Source of the DNA: Hymenobacter cavernae
Lineage (GTDB): Bacteria > Bacteroidota > Bacteroidia > Cytophagales > Hymenobacteraceae
NCBI RefSeq assembly: GCF_014641455.1
Contig: NZ_BMHT01000004.1
Coordinates: 30,025 to 94,024, forward strand
Direction: 5' to 3'
Length of the DNA stretch: 64,000 nucleotides
Made by a program: the position numbers and the translations under genes. Numbering within the stretch: position 1 is the stretch's first letter; each line of letters starts with the position of its first letter. Below are positions 42,606-51,528 of the stretch, piece by piece. The notes beneath the pieces were generated by a model that searched no databases, was not told the origin of the DNA, and was given only the letters and a program-made list of their open reading frames with translations.

Positions 42606-43919
42606 CTAGGGTATTTTACTAAGTACCAACTCCCGCATTTGGCGCATCACGCTGTAAATCAGATGCAATTCCTCGTCCGTGGTGCAGTAAGGCGGCATGG
42701 TGTAGATGATATTGCCGAGCGGCCGCAAAATAACCCGATTAGCAAGAGCCAACTGGTACAGCTCGTCGCGCAGGGAGCTGAAGTAGGTCGTGGTGGTATC
42801 TGCCTCAAACTCAAAGACCAGCACCGTGCCGAGCAGCCGCATCGCACGAATACCGGGCTGCCCATTCATCTCCTGCGCAAACTGCTGATGGGCCCGGTTG
42901 ATGCGGGCCAGGTTGGCAGCGCACTCCGCCGAGCGGGTCAGCTCCATGCTTGCCAAAGCCGCGGCGCACGCCACGGGGTTAGCGGTGTAAGAGTGACCGT
43001 GGAAAAGCGTTTTAAGCTTGTCTTCACTCAGGAAAGCCTCGTACACCGGGGCCGTGCAGCTCGTTACGCCCAGCGCCATAGTGCCGCCCGTCAGGCCTTT
43101 GGAAAGGCACATCATATCGGGCTGACTAGCTAGGTATTCGCTTGCAAACAGGTGCCCGGTGCGGCCGAAACCAGTCATTACTTCATCGGCAATCGTCAGA
43201 ATACCATAGCGTTGGCAGCAGACCATTAGCGCGTTCAACGCTTCGGGTGAGTAGGTGATCATGCCGGCGGTGCCGAGCAGCAGCGGCTCGAAGATGAACG
43301 CGGCTACATCGCCAAGCGCGGCTACGGCTTCGAGCTGGGCCAGGGTTTCGGCTTCGCGGCCGGGCGTGGGCACGTCGATAAACGCCACATCGAACAGGAG
43401 CGGCGCGAAGGGCGCGGTGAAGGCGCCGCGGCTGCTCACGGCCATCGCCCCGAAGGTGTCGCCGTGGTAACTGTCGCGGAACGCCACAATGGTTTTGCGC
43501 GGCCGACCTAGGTTATGGAAGTATTGCAGCGCCATTTTCAGAGCCACTTCCACGGCGGTGGAGCCGTTGTCGGAGTAGAAGATCCGGGCCTGGTTGGTGG
43601 GCAGAATCTCCAAAAGCTGCTCGGCCAGCTCCACGGCTGCCGGGTGCGTGAAGCCGGCAAATATCACGTGCTCAAGCGTATGCAGTTGCTGGCTAACCCG
43701 CTCGGCAATGTGCGGATTAGCGTGCCCGTGCAAGTTAACCCACCAAGACGCTATGGCATCTAGGTAGGCGGTGCCGTCTTCGGCGTACAGCCACGCGCCC
43801 TGCCCGCGCACGATGGGGATGGGCAGCGGGGCGGTTTGCATTTGGGTGTAAGGGTGCCAGATAACGGCGTGGTCGCGGGTGGCGAGGGAGGTTTTCAATG
43901 AGCAATGAGAAAGGAGCAA
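42606..43919 (-). CDS. bioA: Adenosylmethionine-8-amino-7-oxononanoate aminotransferase
   Basis: About 430 residues. It converts KAPA to DAPA with SAM as amino donor, using PLP. Seen: RDHAVIWHPYTQMQTAP at the N-terminus, WWVNLHGHANPHI, YSDNGSTAVEVALKMALQY, FRDSYHGDTFGAMAV, IADEVMTGFGRTGHLFA, and the PLP lysine in MCLSKGLTGGTMALG. The start is not settled: TTG at 43919 or TTG at 43898; no in-frame ATG exists, and the upstream DNA is a short repeat rich in GAGCAATGA. Order in the cluster is bioB, bioF, bioD, bioA, KAS, all on the minus strand. Confidence 0.93.
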   Translation of the reverse strand: MLLSHCSLKTSLATRDHAVIWHPYTQMQTAPLPIPIVRGQGAWLYAEDGTAYLDAIASWWVNLHGHANPHIAERVSQQLHTLEHVIFAGFTHPAAVELAEQLLEILPTNQARIFYSDNGSTAVEVALKMALQYFHNLGRPRKTIVAFRDSYHGDTFGAMAVSSRGAFTAPFAPLLFDVAFIDVPTPGREAETLAQLEAVAALGDVAAFIFEPLLLGTAGMITYSPEALNALMVCCQRYGILTIADEVMTGFGRTGHLFASEYLASQPDMMCLSKGLTGGTMALGVTSCTAPVYEAFLSEDKLKTLFHGHSYTANPVACAAALASMELTRSAECAANLARINRAHQQFAQEMNGQPGIRAMRLLGTVLVFEFEADTTTTYFSSLRDELYQLALANRVILRPLGNIIYTMPPYCTTDEELHLIYSVMRQMRELVLSKIP

Positions 43920-43959
43920 TGAACAATTGGCTGTCGGCTATTCCGCTTGGGTTGGAGAA

Positions 43960-44071
43960 ACGTCATGTCGACCAGCGGGAGACATCTCGCGTGCTATGGT
44001 AACTCCAATCGACAGGAAATTACGCCCGGAATGTCAACACGCGAGATGCTTCTCGTTGGTCGGCATGACGT
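43960..44071. repeat. ACGTCATGTCGACC palindromic repeat (bioD-bioA gap)
   Basis: 34-bp arms at 43960-43993 and 44038-44071, a few mismatches. It ends 9 bases from the bioD stop. Confidence 0.85.
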
Positions 44072-44080
44072 TCTACTGGT

Positions 44081-44710
44081 TCACGACAACCCGAATGCGG
44101 CCCGGAATTCTTTGGCGTAGCGGCTCACAACTTCCGCGTTTACAGCTGGCTCCGGCAAAATTCTGGGCAACACAGGCACGCCGGTATGCTGCGTGATAAA
44201 GTCTTCAGTGGATGGGTTGGGCTCGCCATTAAACACGAGTCCGCGGACGGCCAGCCCGCGTTGGCGCAGCGCCTCCAGAGTCAGCAGCGTATGATTGATG
44301 CTACCTAGGTAGTGCCGCGACACGACCACCGTGGCCAGTCCGAGCTGCGCTATCAGATCGGCTACCAGAAAGCCCGGTGCCAGCGGCACGAGCAAGCCGC
44401 CCGCGCCTTCCACGATGAGGTGGTTATCAGTTTGAGGAAGCGTAAAGACTTCTGGATGAATGAGAATGCCTTCGGTGGCCGCCGCCAAGTGGGGCGAGGC
44501 GGGCAGCTGAAGGCGGTAGGCTTCCGGGTGAAAGTGAGAACCTAGGTTAGTGACCAGCTGCCGCACGGTGGCGCTGTCGGTGGTAGGCGCGAGGCCGGCT
44601 TGCACCGGCTTCCAGTAATCAGCGCCCAAGGCTTCGGTGAGAATGGCAGCAACGAAAGTTTTGCCGACATCCGTGCCGATGCCGGTGATGAATAAGCGTT
44701 CAGAAGTCAT
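44081..44710 (-). CDS. bioD: Dethiobiotin synthase
   Basis: 209 residues from ATG 44710. It closes the ureido ring of dethiobiotin from DAPA, CO2 and ATP. The P-loop is GIGTDVGKTFVAAIL (about 6-20); KPVQAGL follows and EGAGGLLVPL is the family Gly-rich loop. The length is normal (about 210-225). A palindromic element separates it from bioF. Confidence 0.95.
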   Translation of the reverse strand: MTSERLFITGIGTDVGKTFVAAILTEALGADYWKPVQAGLAPTTDSATVRQLVTNLGSHFHPEAYRLQLPASPHLAAATEGILIHPEVFTLPQTDNHLIVEGAGGLLVPLAPGFLVADLIAQLGLATVVVSRHYLGSINHTLLTLEALRQRGLAVRGLVFNGEPNPSTEDFITQHTGVPVLPRILPEPAVNAEVVSRYAKEFRAAFGLS

Positions 44711-44723
44711 AAAATGAAGTGCA

Positions 44724-44787
44724 TGTAGCGCGGATTCTGTAATCCGTGCATGGCATAAACAAACGCGGACTACAAAGTCCGCGCTAC
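44724..44787. repeat. TGTAGCGCGGA palindromic element (bioF-bioD gap)
   Basis: 23-bp arms at 44724-44746 and 44765-44787, tips TGTAGCGCGG and CCGCGCTACA, each arm with one inner hairpin (GGACTacaAAGTCC on the right). The right arm encodes the last four residues and the stop of bioF. Confidence 0.85.
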
Positions 44788-45921
44788 AGCCGCACGTAGC
44801 ACGTCGGCCAAGGCCAGAATCTCCGCTTCGGTGTTGAAGCTGTGCACGATCAGGCGCAGCCGCTCGGTGCCGGCGGGTACGGTTGGCGACACAATCGGAC
44901 GCACATCGAAGCCGGCAGTTTGCGCAGCCTGCGCCACGGCCCGTGCATGAGCCGGACCGTTGGCGGCAGCCGGAAAGAAGACGGGATGAATGACGTGGCT
45001 GGCTTTTGGGACGTGCAGCCCCGGCACAGCGTTCAGCGTTGTTTTCAGCAAATCGGAAAGCGCAAACAGCCGCTGGCGCTCTGCACCAAACGTCGGAAGT
45101 AGCTGGTAAGCCGCCGTGAGTGTTCTGAGGGTAATCGGCGGGAGGGAAGTGGTGTAAATGAAAGGGCGACTGAAATTGATGAGGAAATCGCGCAGCACGG
45201 CCGCGCCCACGACTGCTGCGCCCTGGCTGCCCAAGGCCTTGCCGAAGGTGAGCACGCGGGCAAAAACCTGCTCCGTCAGACCTAGCCCTACAACCAAACC
45301 TTCGCCATTTGGTCCGTACAGGCCGTTGGTATGCGCTTCATCTACAACTAAATACAGTCCTTCTTGCTGGCAAAAAGCCGCTAGCTCCCCCAGCGGCGCC
45401 TGGTCGCCGTCCATCGAGTACAGCGCTTCCACCGCCACGAACACCGCCCCACCGGGCGGCAGATTCAAGCGCCGCAACCGTCGTTCCAGATCAGCCACCT
45501 CGTTGTGCCGAAAGCTATACGCGGTGGCGAAGCTGCCCCGGATGCCATCCTTCACGGAAGCGTGGCTGGCTTCATCGTAGAAAATAACGTCGCCCCGCCG
45601 GGGCACAGCGGCGAAGAAACCTAGGTTGGCGGCGTAGCCGGAGTTGAACAGCAGGGCCGCTTCGCCGTGGTGAAAGCTAGCCAGATGCGCTTCCAAGGCT
45701 TCAGCTGCGGCCGAGTTGCCGGTGAGCAGACGCGAGCCGGTGCTGCCGGCCGCTTCTGCAACAGGCTGTTGCAGAACTGTTTGAAGAGCCTCAGAGCGGG
45801 CCAGACCTAGGTAGTCGTTAGAGCTGAAATCGATGCGGCTGGCGATGGTTGTGGTCAGGTGGCGGCGGGTGCCTTCGGCTTCCCGCTTGGCGAGCTGCTG
45901 GGTAAGGCGTTGGAGAAGCAT
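44770..45921 (-). CDS. bioF: 8-amino-7-oxononanoate synthase
   Basis: 383 residues from ATG 45921 (MLLQRLTQQLAKREAEG); a GTG at 45951 lies in the repeat and is less likely. This PLP enzyme joins pimeloyl-ACP/CoA with alanine. Seen: RIDFSSNDYLGLARS, GSTGSRLLTGN, LLFNSGYAANLGF, YDEASHASVKDGIRGS, VDEAHTNGLYGPNG and the PLP lysine in LTFGKALGSQGA. The last residues (VARTL) and the TAG stop are encoded by the arm of a palindromic repeat, so the C-terminus was probably reset by that insertion. Confidence 0.95.
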   Translation of the reverse strand: MLLQRLTQQLAKREAEGTRRHLTTTIASRIDFSSNDYLGLARSEALQTVLQQPVAEAAGSTGSRLLTGNSAAAEALEAHLASFHHGEAALLFNSGYAANLGFFAAVPRRGDVIFYDEASHASVKDGIRGSFATAYSFRHNEVADLERRLRRLNLPPGGAVFVAVEALYSMDGDQAPLGELAAFCQQEGLYLVVDEAHTNGLYGPNGEGLVVGLGLTEQVFARVLTFGKALGSQGAAVVGAAVLRDFLINFSRPFIYTTSLPPITLRTLTAAYQLLPTFGAERQRLFALSDLLKTTLNAVPGLHVPKASHVIHPVFFPAAANGPAHARAVAQAAQTAGFDVRPIVSPTVPAGTERLRLIVHSFNTEAEILALADVLRAAVARTL

Positions 45922-45932
45922 GAGAATGGGTC

Positions 45933-46096
45933 GTTCAACGGTTTGCCTCACCCCCTAGCCCCCTCTCCGAAAAGGAGAGGGGGAACTAGCTTTAGAAGTA
46001 GACTGATAATCTAGAAAAAGCTAGCTCTAAAAACTAGAAGCTAGTTCCTCCTCTCCTTTTCGGAGAGGGGCTAGGGGGTGAGGCAAACCGTTGAAC
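45933..46096. repeat. Large inverted repeat with internal hairpins (bioB-bioF gap)
   Basis: Arms of about 58 bases, 45933-45991 and 46039-46096 (GTTCAACGGTTTGCCTCACC against its complement). Each arm contains CTCTCCgaaaAGGAGAG, itself a hairpin. It fills nearly the whole gap between bioB and bioF and would form a very stable structure in the shared mRNA. Confidence 0.9.
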
Positions 46097-46102
46097 AATG
46101 CA

Positions 46103-47092
46103 TTAAAGAGCTGCCAACACCGTAGCACCTACCGGCACGTCTTTGAACGATTTGCGCGGCGTCAGACCTAGGGTCGCAAACATCTGCTTATCAGCGTCGA
46201 AATCGGGGTTGGGGGTGGTCAGCAGCTTCTCGCCGGAGAAGATGGAGTTGGCGCCGGCCAGGAAGCATAGCGCCTGCTCCGATACCGGCATTTCCTGCCG
46301 GCCCGCCGAAAGGCGCACCATCGTTTTGGGCATCAGGATGCGGGCCGTGGCAATCATGCGCAGCATTTCCCACACGCTCACGCGGGGCTGGTTGGCGAGC
46401 GGCGTGCCCTGCACCGGTACCAGCGCATTCACCGGCACCGACTCGGGGTGGGCGGGCAGCGTGGCCAGCGTGTGTAGCATAGCTATGCGGTCCTCGTCGG
46501 TTTCGCCGAGGCCGATGATGCCGCCGCTGCACACCGAAATACCGGCTTTGCGCACGTGCTCGAGCGTGTCGAGGCGGTCGTCGTAAGTACGGGTGGTGAT
46601 GATGTTGGAGTAGTTTTCGGCGCTCGTGTCGAGGTTATGGTTGTAGGCGTAGAGGCCAGCCTGCTTGAGGCGCTCGGCCTGGTACTCGTTCACCATACCC
46701 AGCGTGCAGCACACTTCCAGACCTAGGTTGTTCACCTCCGTCACCATGTTCAGCACCCGGTCGAAGTCGCGGTTGTCGCGCACTTCGCGCCAGGCAGCGC
46801 CCATGCAGAAACGGGTGCTGCCCGAATCTTTGGCGCGCTGAGCAGCAGCAATCACCTCAGCGTCAGGCAATAGCTTATGAGCTTGCACACCCGTGTGGTA
46901 GCGGGCGGCTTGAGGGCAGTAAGCACAGTCTTCGGGGCAGCCGCCGGTTTTTACGCTCAGCAGCGTGCACACCTGCACTTCGCCGGTGGTTTGATGTTCC
47001 TTGTGTACGGCGGCGGCCTGTGCCACCAGTTCCAGCACGGGCTGATGATAAATTGCGTTTACTTCGTCGAGGGTCCAGTCGGTGCGGAGCAT
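46103..47092 (-). CDS. bioB: Biotin synthase
   Basis: 329 residues from ATG 47092 ([18 protein letters not shown]); an open frame extends further upstream but crosses a terminator. It is a radical SAM enzyme that inserts sulfur into dethiobiotin. The radical SAM cluster Cys are C52, C56 and C59 (GCPEDCAYC). [28 protein letters not shown], and RLSAGR give the auxiliary 2Fe-2S ligands. First gene of the biotin cluster. A terminator hairpin lies 37-74 bases before its start codon. Confidence 0.96.
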   Translation of the reverse strand: MLRTDWTLDEVNAIYHQPVLELVAQAAAVHKEHQTTGEVQVCTLLSVKTGGCPEDCAYCPQAARYHTGVQAHKLLPDAEVIAAAQRAKDSGSTRFCMGAAWREVRDNRDFDRVLNMVTEVNNLGLEVCCTLGMVNEYQAERLKQAGLYAYNHNLDTSAENYSNIITTRTYDDRLDTLEHVRKAGISVCSGGIIGLGETDEDRIAMLHTLATLPAHPESVPVNALVPVQGTPLANQPRVSVWEMLRMIATARILMPKTMVRLSAGRQEMPVSEQALCFLAGANSIFSGEKLLTTPNPDFDADKQMFATLGLTPRKSFKDVPVGATVLAAL

Positions 47093-47128
47093 TTTGGGTG
47101 CCGTTTGTGAGTTGCCAATTGCCAGAAT

Positions 47129-47166
47129 AAAAAGCCCGCCGAGGCCAGTGGGGCATTTCGGCGGGC
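47129..47166 (-). terminator. Terminator or attenuator between maa-like gene and bioB
   Basis: On the minus strand GCCCGCCG pairs with CGGCGGGC followed by TTTTTATT. It ends 37 bases before the bioB ATG. It may simply end the upstream gene, but little room is left for a separate bioB promoter after it. Confidence 0.75.
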
Positions 47167-47214
47167 CGCAATTTAAGCGAGAAGTCGGGTTTGGCACATG
47201 AAGAAAATTCGGGC

Positions 47215-47772
47215 CTAGGTTGCGGCGTCCGGCAATTCCCGCAGCACCCGGCACGGATTACCGACCGCCACGGCATTGGCCGGAATGGAGCGCGTGACCA
47301 CGCTGCCGGCCCCAATCACGGCATTGTCGCCGATGGTCACGCCGGGCATCACCAGCACGCCCGCGCCCAGCCACACCTTGTTGCCAATCGCAATCGGTTT
47401 GGCAAACTCCCAGCCGGCCACCCTAGGTTCGGCTTCTATCGGGTGCCCTGCGGTGCTGAGCACCACGTTCGGTGCCACAAACACGTCGTCGCCGATGGTA
47501 ACCAGCGCGCAGTCCAGCACGACCAGGTTGTAGTTGGCATAGAAGTTCCGGCCTAGCCGGATGTTGTAGCCATAGTCGCAGCGAAACGCGGTTTCGATGT
47601 GCGCGTCGGTTTCGTAGCCCAGCAGCTCGGCCAGCACGCGCCTATCCAGCTCTACCGGCTGCTGGTTGTAGCGATGACACAACGTTTTGGCACGCAGACG
47701 TTCGGCAACCAGCTCTGGATCATTGGCTTGGTAGAGCTCGCCAGCCAGCATTTTTTCCTTCTCAGATGGCAT
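47215..47772 (-). CDS. maa: Maltose O-acetyltransferase-like enzyme (left-handed beta helix)
   Basis: 185 residues from ATG 47772, the normal length for Maa/LacA/NodL. It moves acetyl from acetyl-CoA to a sugar hydroxyl. Seen: [46 protein letters not shown], the catalytic His in [13 protein letters not shown], and hexapeptide repeats [31 protein letters not shown]. The exact sugar is uncertain. Co-directional with the biotin genes but probably a separate unit. Confidence 0.92.
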   Translation of the reverse strand: MPSEKEKMLAGELYQANDPELVAERLRAKTLCHRYNQQPVELDRRVLAELLGYETDAHIETAFRCDYGYNIRLGRNFYANYNLVVLDCALVTIGDDVFVAPNVVLSTAGHPIEAEPRVAGWEFAKPIAIGNKVWLGAGVLVMPGVTIGDNAVIGAGSVVTRSIPANAVAVGNPCRVLRELPDAAT

Positions 47773-48257
47773 GTTAAAGGGCTGCTTTCAACAGCTTGTT
47801 TTGGAAAAAGTGTGAATATTATTTGGGATAATAGCACAATGCTAGTACTATTGTTAAAATATCGCACTGATTATCTGTTGATTAAGCTTGGTAATAGTGC
47901 CAGCTTATAGTCGTTTGAGGCGGCGCTACTCAGTCATTTTCGCTTCGCATCAGAACAGAACTTTTATTAGTTCAATTGTATTCTGTCGCATCGTGTTCAA
48001 ACCCAAGAACACGGGAAAAGCAAAGGCTTTCAAGCGTCAGAATCCGCTCCTGCCAGCTTCCTTGTACCGAGCGGGCTGCACCTAGCCTAGCCCATTTCCA
48101 GCACGCTTTCTTCCGGAACCGGCACGTTCCGAAGGGTGTCCTGTCGCTGCTCCGCTAAAACGAACATGCGCCTTGTCTCCGCTAAGTTGCATCAGAACCG
48201 ACTACACCTATTGAGTTTTCTTTCCTTTTTTCCTCTTCCCCTTACTTGCCGCAGATC
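47773..48257. other. Intergenic stretch between maa and the polysaccharide cluster
   Basis: AT-rich near 47800-47900, with no gene, no strong hairpin and no recognised regulatory site. It should hold both divergent promoters. Confidence 0.4.
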
Positions 48258-49274
48258 ATGCTCAAACCTGGACTAGTAAGATTTATTCTGGCCTCCATTG
48301 TGGTGCTTTTCCACGTCGCCAAAGTAGTGTACCTAGGTACGCTTGCCGTGTACTGCTTCTTTATATTAAGTGGCTACTGGATATCCCTGATGTATGATCT
48401 TAAATACGCCAAACTGAATTCGCCTGTCCAGGAATTTTATACCAGTAGACTCTATAGGTTATTTCCTGTCTACTATCTATTTATTGCCCTGACGGCTGTA
48501 GTTACGCTTATTTTTGATTTTGATAAAGTCCGGCTGATTGCCGATATGCCTTTGGTGAAGCAGCTGGCTTTTTGGTTGTCCAACATTACGCTGCTAGGTT
48601 ATAACCAGCTGATGTATAAACCAATTGCACCCGCTTGGTCCTTGGATATAGAAGTGCAGTTCTACATTCTTTTTCCCTTGGTAATATTGCTGATGGGCAA
48701 ACGGATAAATAGAGTTGTTACGCTCCTAGGCCTAGCTTTAGTAGCTATTATCATCGAAACTGTTTTCCAAAATTCCTTTTTGCATGGCACTGTGTTGCCG
48801 TACCTGGTTTACTTCGCGATTGGTATTTCGTTGAATAAAGACAAGATTGTTTTCTCCAGAACAACGCAGCTAATTTGTAATCTGCTATTTGTTGCGGTGC
48901 TGCTTGTGCATTACTTGTCACCGGGTCTATTTCAGTTAGTGAAAGATTCCGAGACGAGTTATCACCTGCATTTCAGTCAGTTGGCTAGCTTGCTTCTGGT
49001 GCCATTGCTGGCCGGTAGCGTGCGCGTGAAAAGCAACAAGCTGGATAGAGCTTTGGGCGATATGTCGTATGTGCTATACCTGTCGCACTGGGTCTGGTTT
49101 ATTCCCTACAACCATTATATCCAGAACCTGACTACAGTGCAGCGGCTGCCTTACATGGCTGCCTATCTGGTGCTTACTTTTGCCATGGCCTACCTGTTCT
49201 ACCGGTATTACGACCGCCCGATTGAGGAAAGAAGAAGGCGCCTGGCCGAACAGAAAGAGCTAAGCCGCGTGTAG
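48258..49274 (+). CDS. Membrane acyltransferase (acyltransferase 3/OafA family)
   Basis: 338 residues from ATG 48258 (MLKPGLVRFILASIVVLFHVAK); a TTG four codons earlier is less likely. About ten transmembrane segments. The N-terminal RFILASIVVLFHVAK has the family's catalytic-type His, and YCFFILSGYWISLMYDLKY and YTSRLYRLFPVYYLF follow the pattern FFxxSGxxxxxxx..RxxRxxP. SLDIEVQFYILFPL is also conserved. It would O-acylate a surface glycan from the cytoplasmic acyl donor. First gene of the polysaccharide cluster. Confidence 0.9.
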   Translation: MLKPGLVRFILASIVVLFHVAKVVYLGTLAVYCFFILSGYWISLMYDLKYAKLNSPVQEFYTSRLYRLFPVYYLFIALTAVVTLIFDFDKVRLIADMPLVKQLAFWLSNITLLGYNQLMYKPIAPAWSLDIEVQFYILFPLVILLMGKRINRVVTLLGLALVAIIIETVFQNSFLHGTVLPYLVYFAIGISLNKDKIVFSRTTQLICNLLFVAVLLVHYLSPGLFQLVKDSETSYHLHFSQLASLLLVPLLAGSVRVKSNKLDRALGDMSYVLYLSHWVWFIPYNHYIQNLTTVQRLPYMAAYLVLTFAMAYLFYRYYDRPIEERRRRLAEQKELSRV

Positions 49275-50239
49275 CACCACCCACCGTCGCTGGCTGAAAT
49301 GGTTGGTGATACACACTGCACAATTTCATCTGCGTTGACGAACTCGGCAGTCCAGCAACTTGAGCAAAGGGGAGCAGGAAGCGGTTATTCTGCCTGTGCA
49401 TTGCAATCGATGATGCGCTAGGAGTACAGCATGTAAGGATAAGTGTTCAAGCTAGTCAGGCTAAGTGGTCGTAGGCCAGCAGTGCCCAGATGACCCTAGC
49501 TTGCCTAGTGCTATCCAGTGACCGCAGTGAAGCCCCGGCAACACAGCATGGCGCATGCCCATCGCTATCCACCAGCAGCGGCTGACAGAAAGGGACACTC
49601 CACCTTCCTGTCAGCCGCTGCTGGTGTTATGCCGCTACAGGGTGGCTCCTAACTCCTACACAGTTGTCCATTATAGTGGGTGCTTGCTTATAGTTCTTCA
49701 ACTAACGGAGTGAAGCCTAGGTTTGTAAGATGAGCCTATCAAATAGTACTTTGCTAAGCAGTGTGTAAATTTTTAACAATTTTTATATTAATTTGTATTT
49801 AAATGTCAGTTGCGTTAGTTTTGAAACGTGCCTGGCTGGTGAGTTAGCTGAGGTTTGTTATAAAAAATGTCTTACATCTAAAACAACCCAGACAATCGTT
49901 TGTGTTGCCTATAATGCTCATTTAAATACAGAAGGGATAAGCACCTGATCTGTATGGAGAGGGCATAGCTGGGCAGAAAACCTAGGTTAGGTACAAAAAG
50001 GTGTTCATGCACAAACTTTCGTGTTCGGCGGTAGCAAACGCTGCGCTCGCAAAAGCTCAGAATAGAACAAGAGAGACAATTCACTGCATCTGAGGAAGGT
50101 CTCTTTTTCAAGGGTTGTTGTAGTTTTTAATTAGCCAATAGCAGATAACCATGCTGCTAAGAAGAAGCTTGCCTAAGAAAATTCTGTGAATGCTGCCGCA
50201 CGGCGTTTTGCATTTACCCTATTTATCTACTCCTGCCTC
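49275..50239. other. 965-bp stretch without a convincing gene
   Basis: Holds a strong hairpin (49570-49626), an AT-rich promoter-like zone (49770-49870) and an ACCTAGGT at 49980. Open frames on either strand have no family likeness. It divides the acyltransferase from the glycosyltransferases. Confidence 0.5.
49570..49626. terminator. Perfect 19-bp hairpin, probable terminator or repeat
   Basis: CACCAGCAGCGGCTGACAG and CTGTCAGCCGCTGCTGGTG, loop 19 bases. Followed only by TTAT, so a repeat is as likely as a terminator. Confidence 0.6.
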
Positions 50240-51274
50240 ATGATTACATTAATTACTTCCAAGTTTCAGGACGAGCGCCCGGATTTTACGCTGTTGCAAG
50301 ACTTTGAACAGTATTGCGCGCATCACAGCACTTGGCGGAGTAAGCAGGGGCCACTGCTCTTTTCACCCGCTATGCTTTCTTCCCGCTTTTATAAAGTCTT
50401 ACATCTCACTTCCCGGCCTTTTTTTAAGGCATACAAGATGAAGGGTGCTTTTATTAGCCTGGGTTTGCCTTATCGTAATTATCTGTTTTCTAAAAATTAT
50501 CCCTACTTCACGTTTGACTGCGATTTAAGAGTTTTATGGACCTACGATGTTTGGGAACCGCGTTATCAGGAAGTTGAAAACCTGGTGCGCGAAAGTGGTA
50601 CTAATCTATTATTGCTTTCGAGCTTACAGGCAACGGAATATTTTAGAAACCTAGGTATTCCTGATTGTGCGGTGCATTGGGTTCCCGAAACAGTAAATAC
50701 GGATGCTTACCGCTACAAACCTTGGGCAGAGCGAAGGATTGATATTTTATCATTCGGACGCTCTTATCTGGAATATCACAATAAGATTGTAGCGGGTTGT
50801 GAATTCCTGGGAATTGAATATAGATACCAGGAAAGAACTAACGCGAAGGACGTCGCAACACAGTGGGTGAAAACCCCTGACTATCAGTTTCCTACTGAGC
50901 AGGATTTTATTGATGGCCTTGCAGATGCGAAAATCTGCATTTGCTTTCCCCGGTCCTTAACGCATCCAAAATTGGCGGGCAATGTGTCGACACTGACCCT
51001 ACGCTATTTACAGGCTATGGCCTCCAAGTGTTTAGTAGTAGGAGCAACTCCTTACGATGCTGAGAAGATTTTCGGTTACAACCCAATTGTGGAAGTTGAT
51101 TGGAGTAACCCTATGGAGCAGATAGTACATATCCTGAAAAATCCTGAGGCATACCAGGAGCTAATAGAAAGAAACTACAAATTTGTCTGCGAGAATCTTC
51201 ACTATAGAAATGCATTAACTGTAATCGATAAACTAGCAAATAAATACCTTGCTCCCGATGCCGTAATCAAGTAA
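50240..51274 (+). CDS. Glycosyltransferase (GT-B fold, group 1/CgeB-like)
   Basis: 344 residues from ATG 50240 (MITLITSKFQDERPDF); a GTG at 50186 would add 18 hydrophobic residues. The C-terminal half has the GT-B donor site style: RIDILSFGRSYLEYHNKI, DFIDGLADAKICICFPRSLTHPKLAGNVSTLTLRYLQAMASKCLVVG split as usual for sugar-nucleotide sites (PxxxxxLxxLEAMA-like). It probably transfers a sugar in assembly of the repeating unit of the surface polysaccharide. Codon use is more AT-rich than the housekeeping regions, as is usual in such clusters. Confidence 0.82.
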   Translation: MITLITSKFQDERPDFTLLQDFEQYCAHHSTWRSKQGPLLFSPAMLSSRFYKVLHLTSRPFFKAYKMKGAFISLGLPYRNYLFSKNYPYFTFDCDLRVLWTYDVWEPRYQEVENLVRESGTNLLLLSSLQATEYFRNLGIPDCAVHWVPETVNTDAYRYKPWAERRIDILSFGRSYLEYHNKIVAGCEFLGIEYRYQERTNAKDVATQWVKTPDYQFPTEQDFIDGLADAKICICFPRSLTHPKLAGNVSTLTLRYLQAMASKCLVVGATPYDAEKIFGYNPIVEVDWSNPMEQIVHILKNPEAYQELIERNYKFVCENLHYRNALTVIDKLANKYLAPDAVIK

Positions 51275-51465
51275 AGTGCTTGTGATAGTGGAAAGGAGAA
51301 TAGTAGAGAGATATAAATAAAATAAAGTTGACTATGGGCAAGTGTTTGTGAGATTAAAATTTAATAAGGTAGTATGATGCGCTAGCTTTTAATAAATAAT
51401 TAATTGCTAAAAGTTGATAGCAAGCATCTGCTTGGTAGTGGCTGGGCTTGAACATTTGGGGTGAC

Positions 51466-51490
51466 TGATGCACCTGGGATGCGTCATTTT
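51466..51490 (+). terminator. Weak terminator-like hairpin
   Basis: TGATGCAcctgggaTGCGTCA with one T-G pair, then TTTTATT. It lies about 190 bases after the stop of the glycosyltransferase gene. Confidence 0.45.
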
Positions 51491-51528
51491 ATTCTGATTT
51501 GGTTAAATATTTTCGCAGCTCATTCTTT

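Noticed and set aside
49878-50111. 77-codon open frame on the minus strand
   Set aside because: No family likeness or start context, in an AT-rich spacer rich in simple sequence; the Cys-rich stretch looks like chance.
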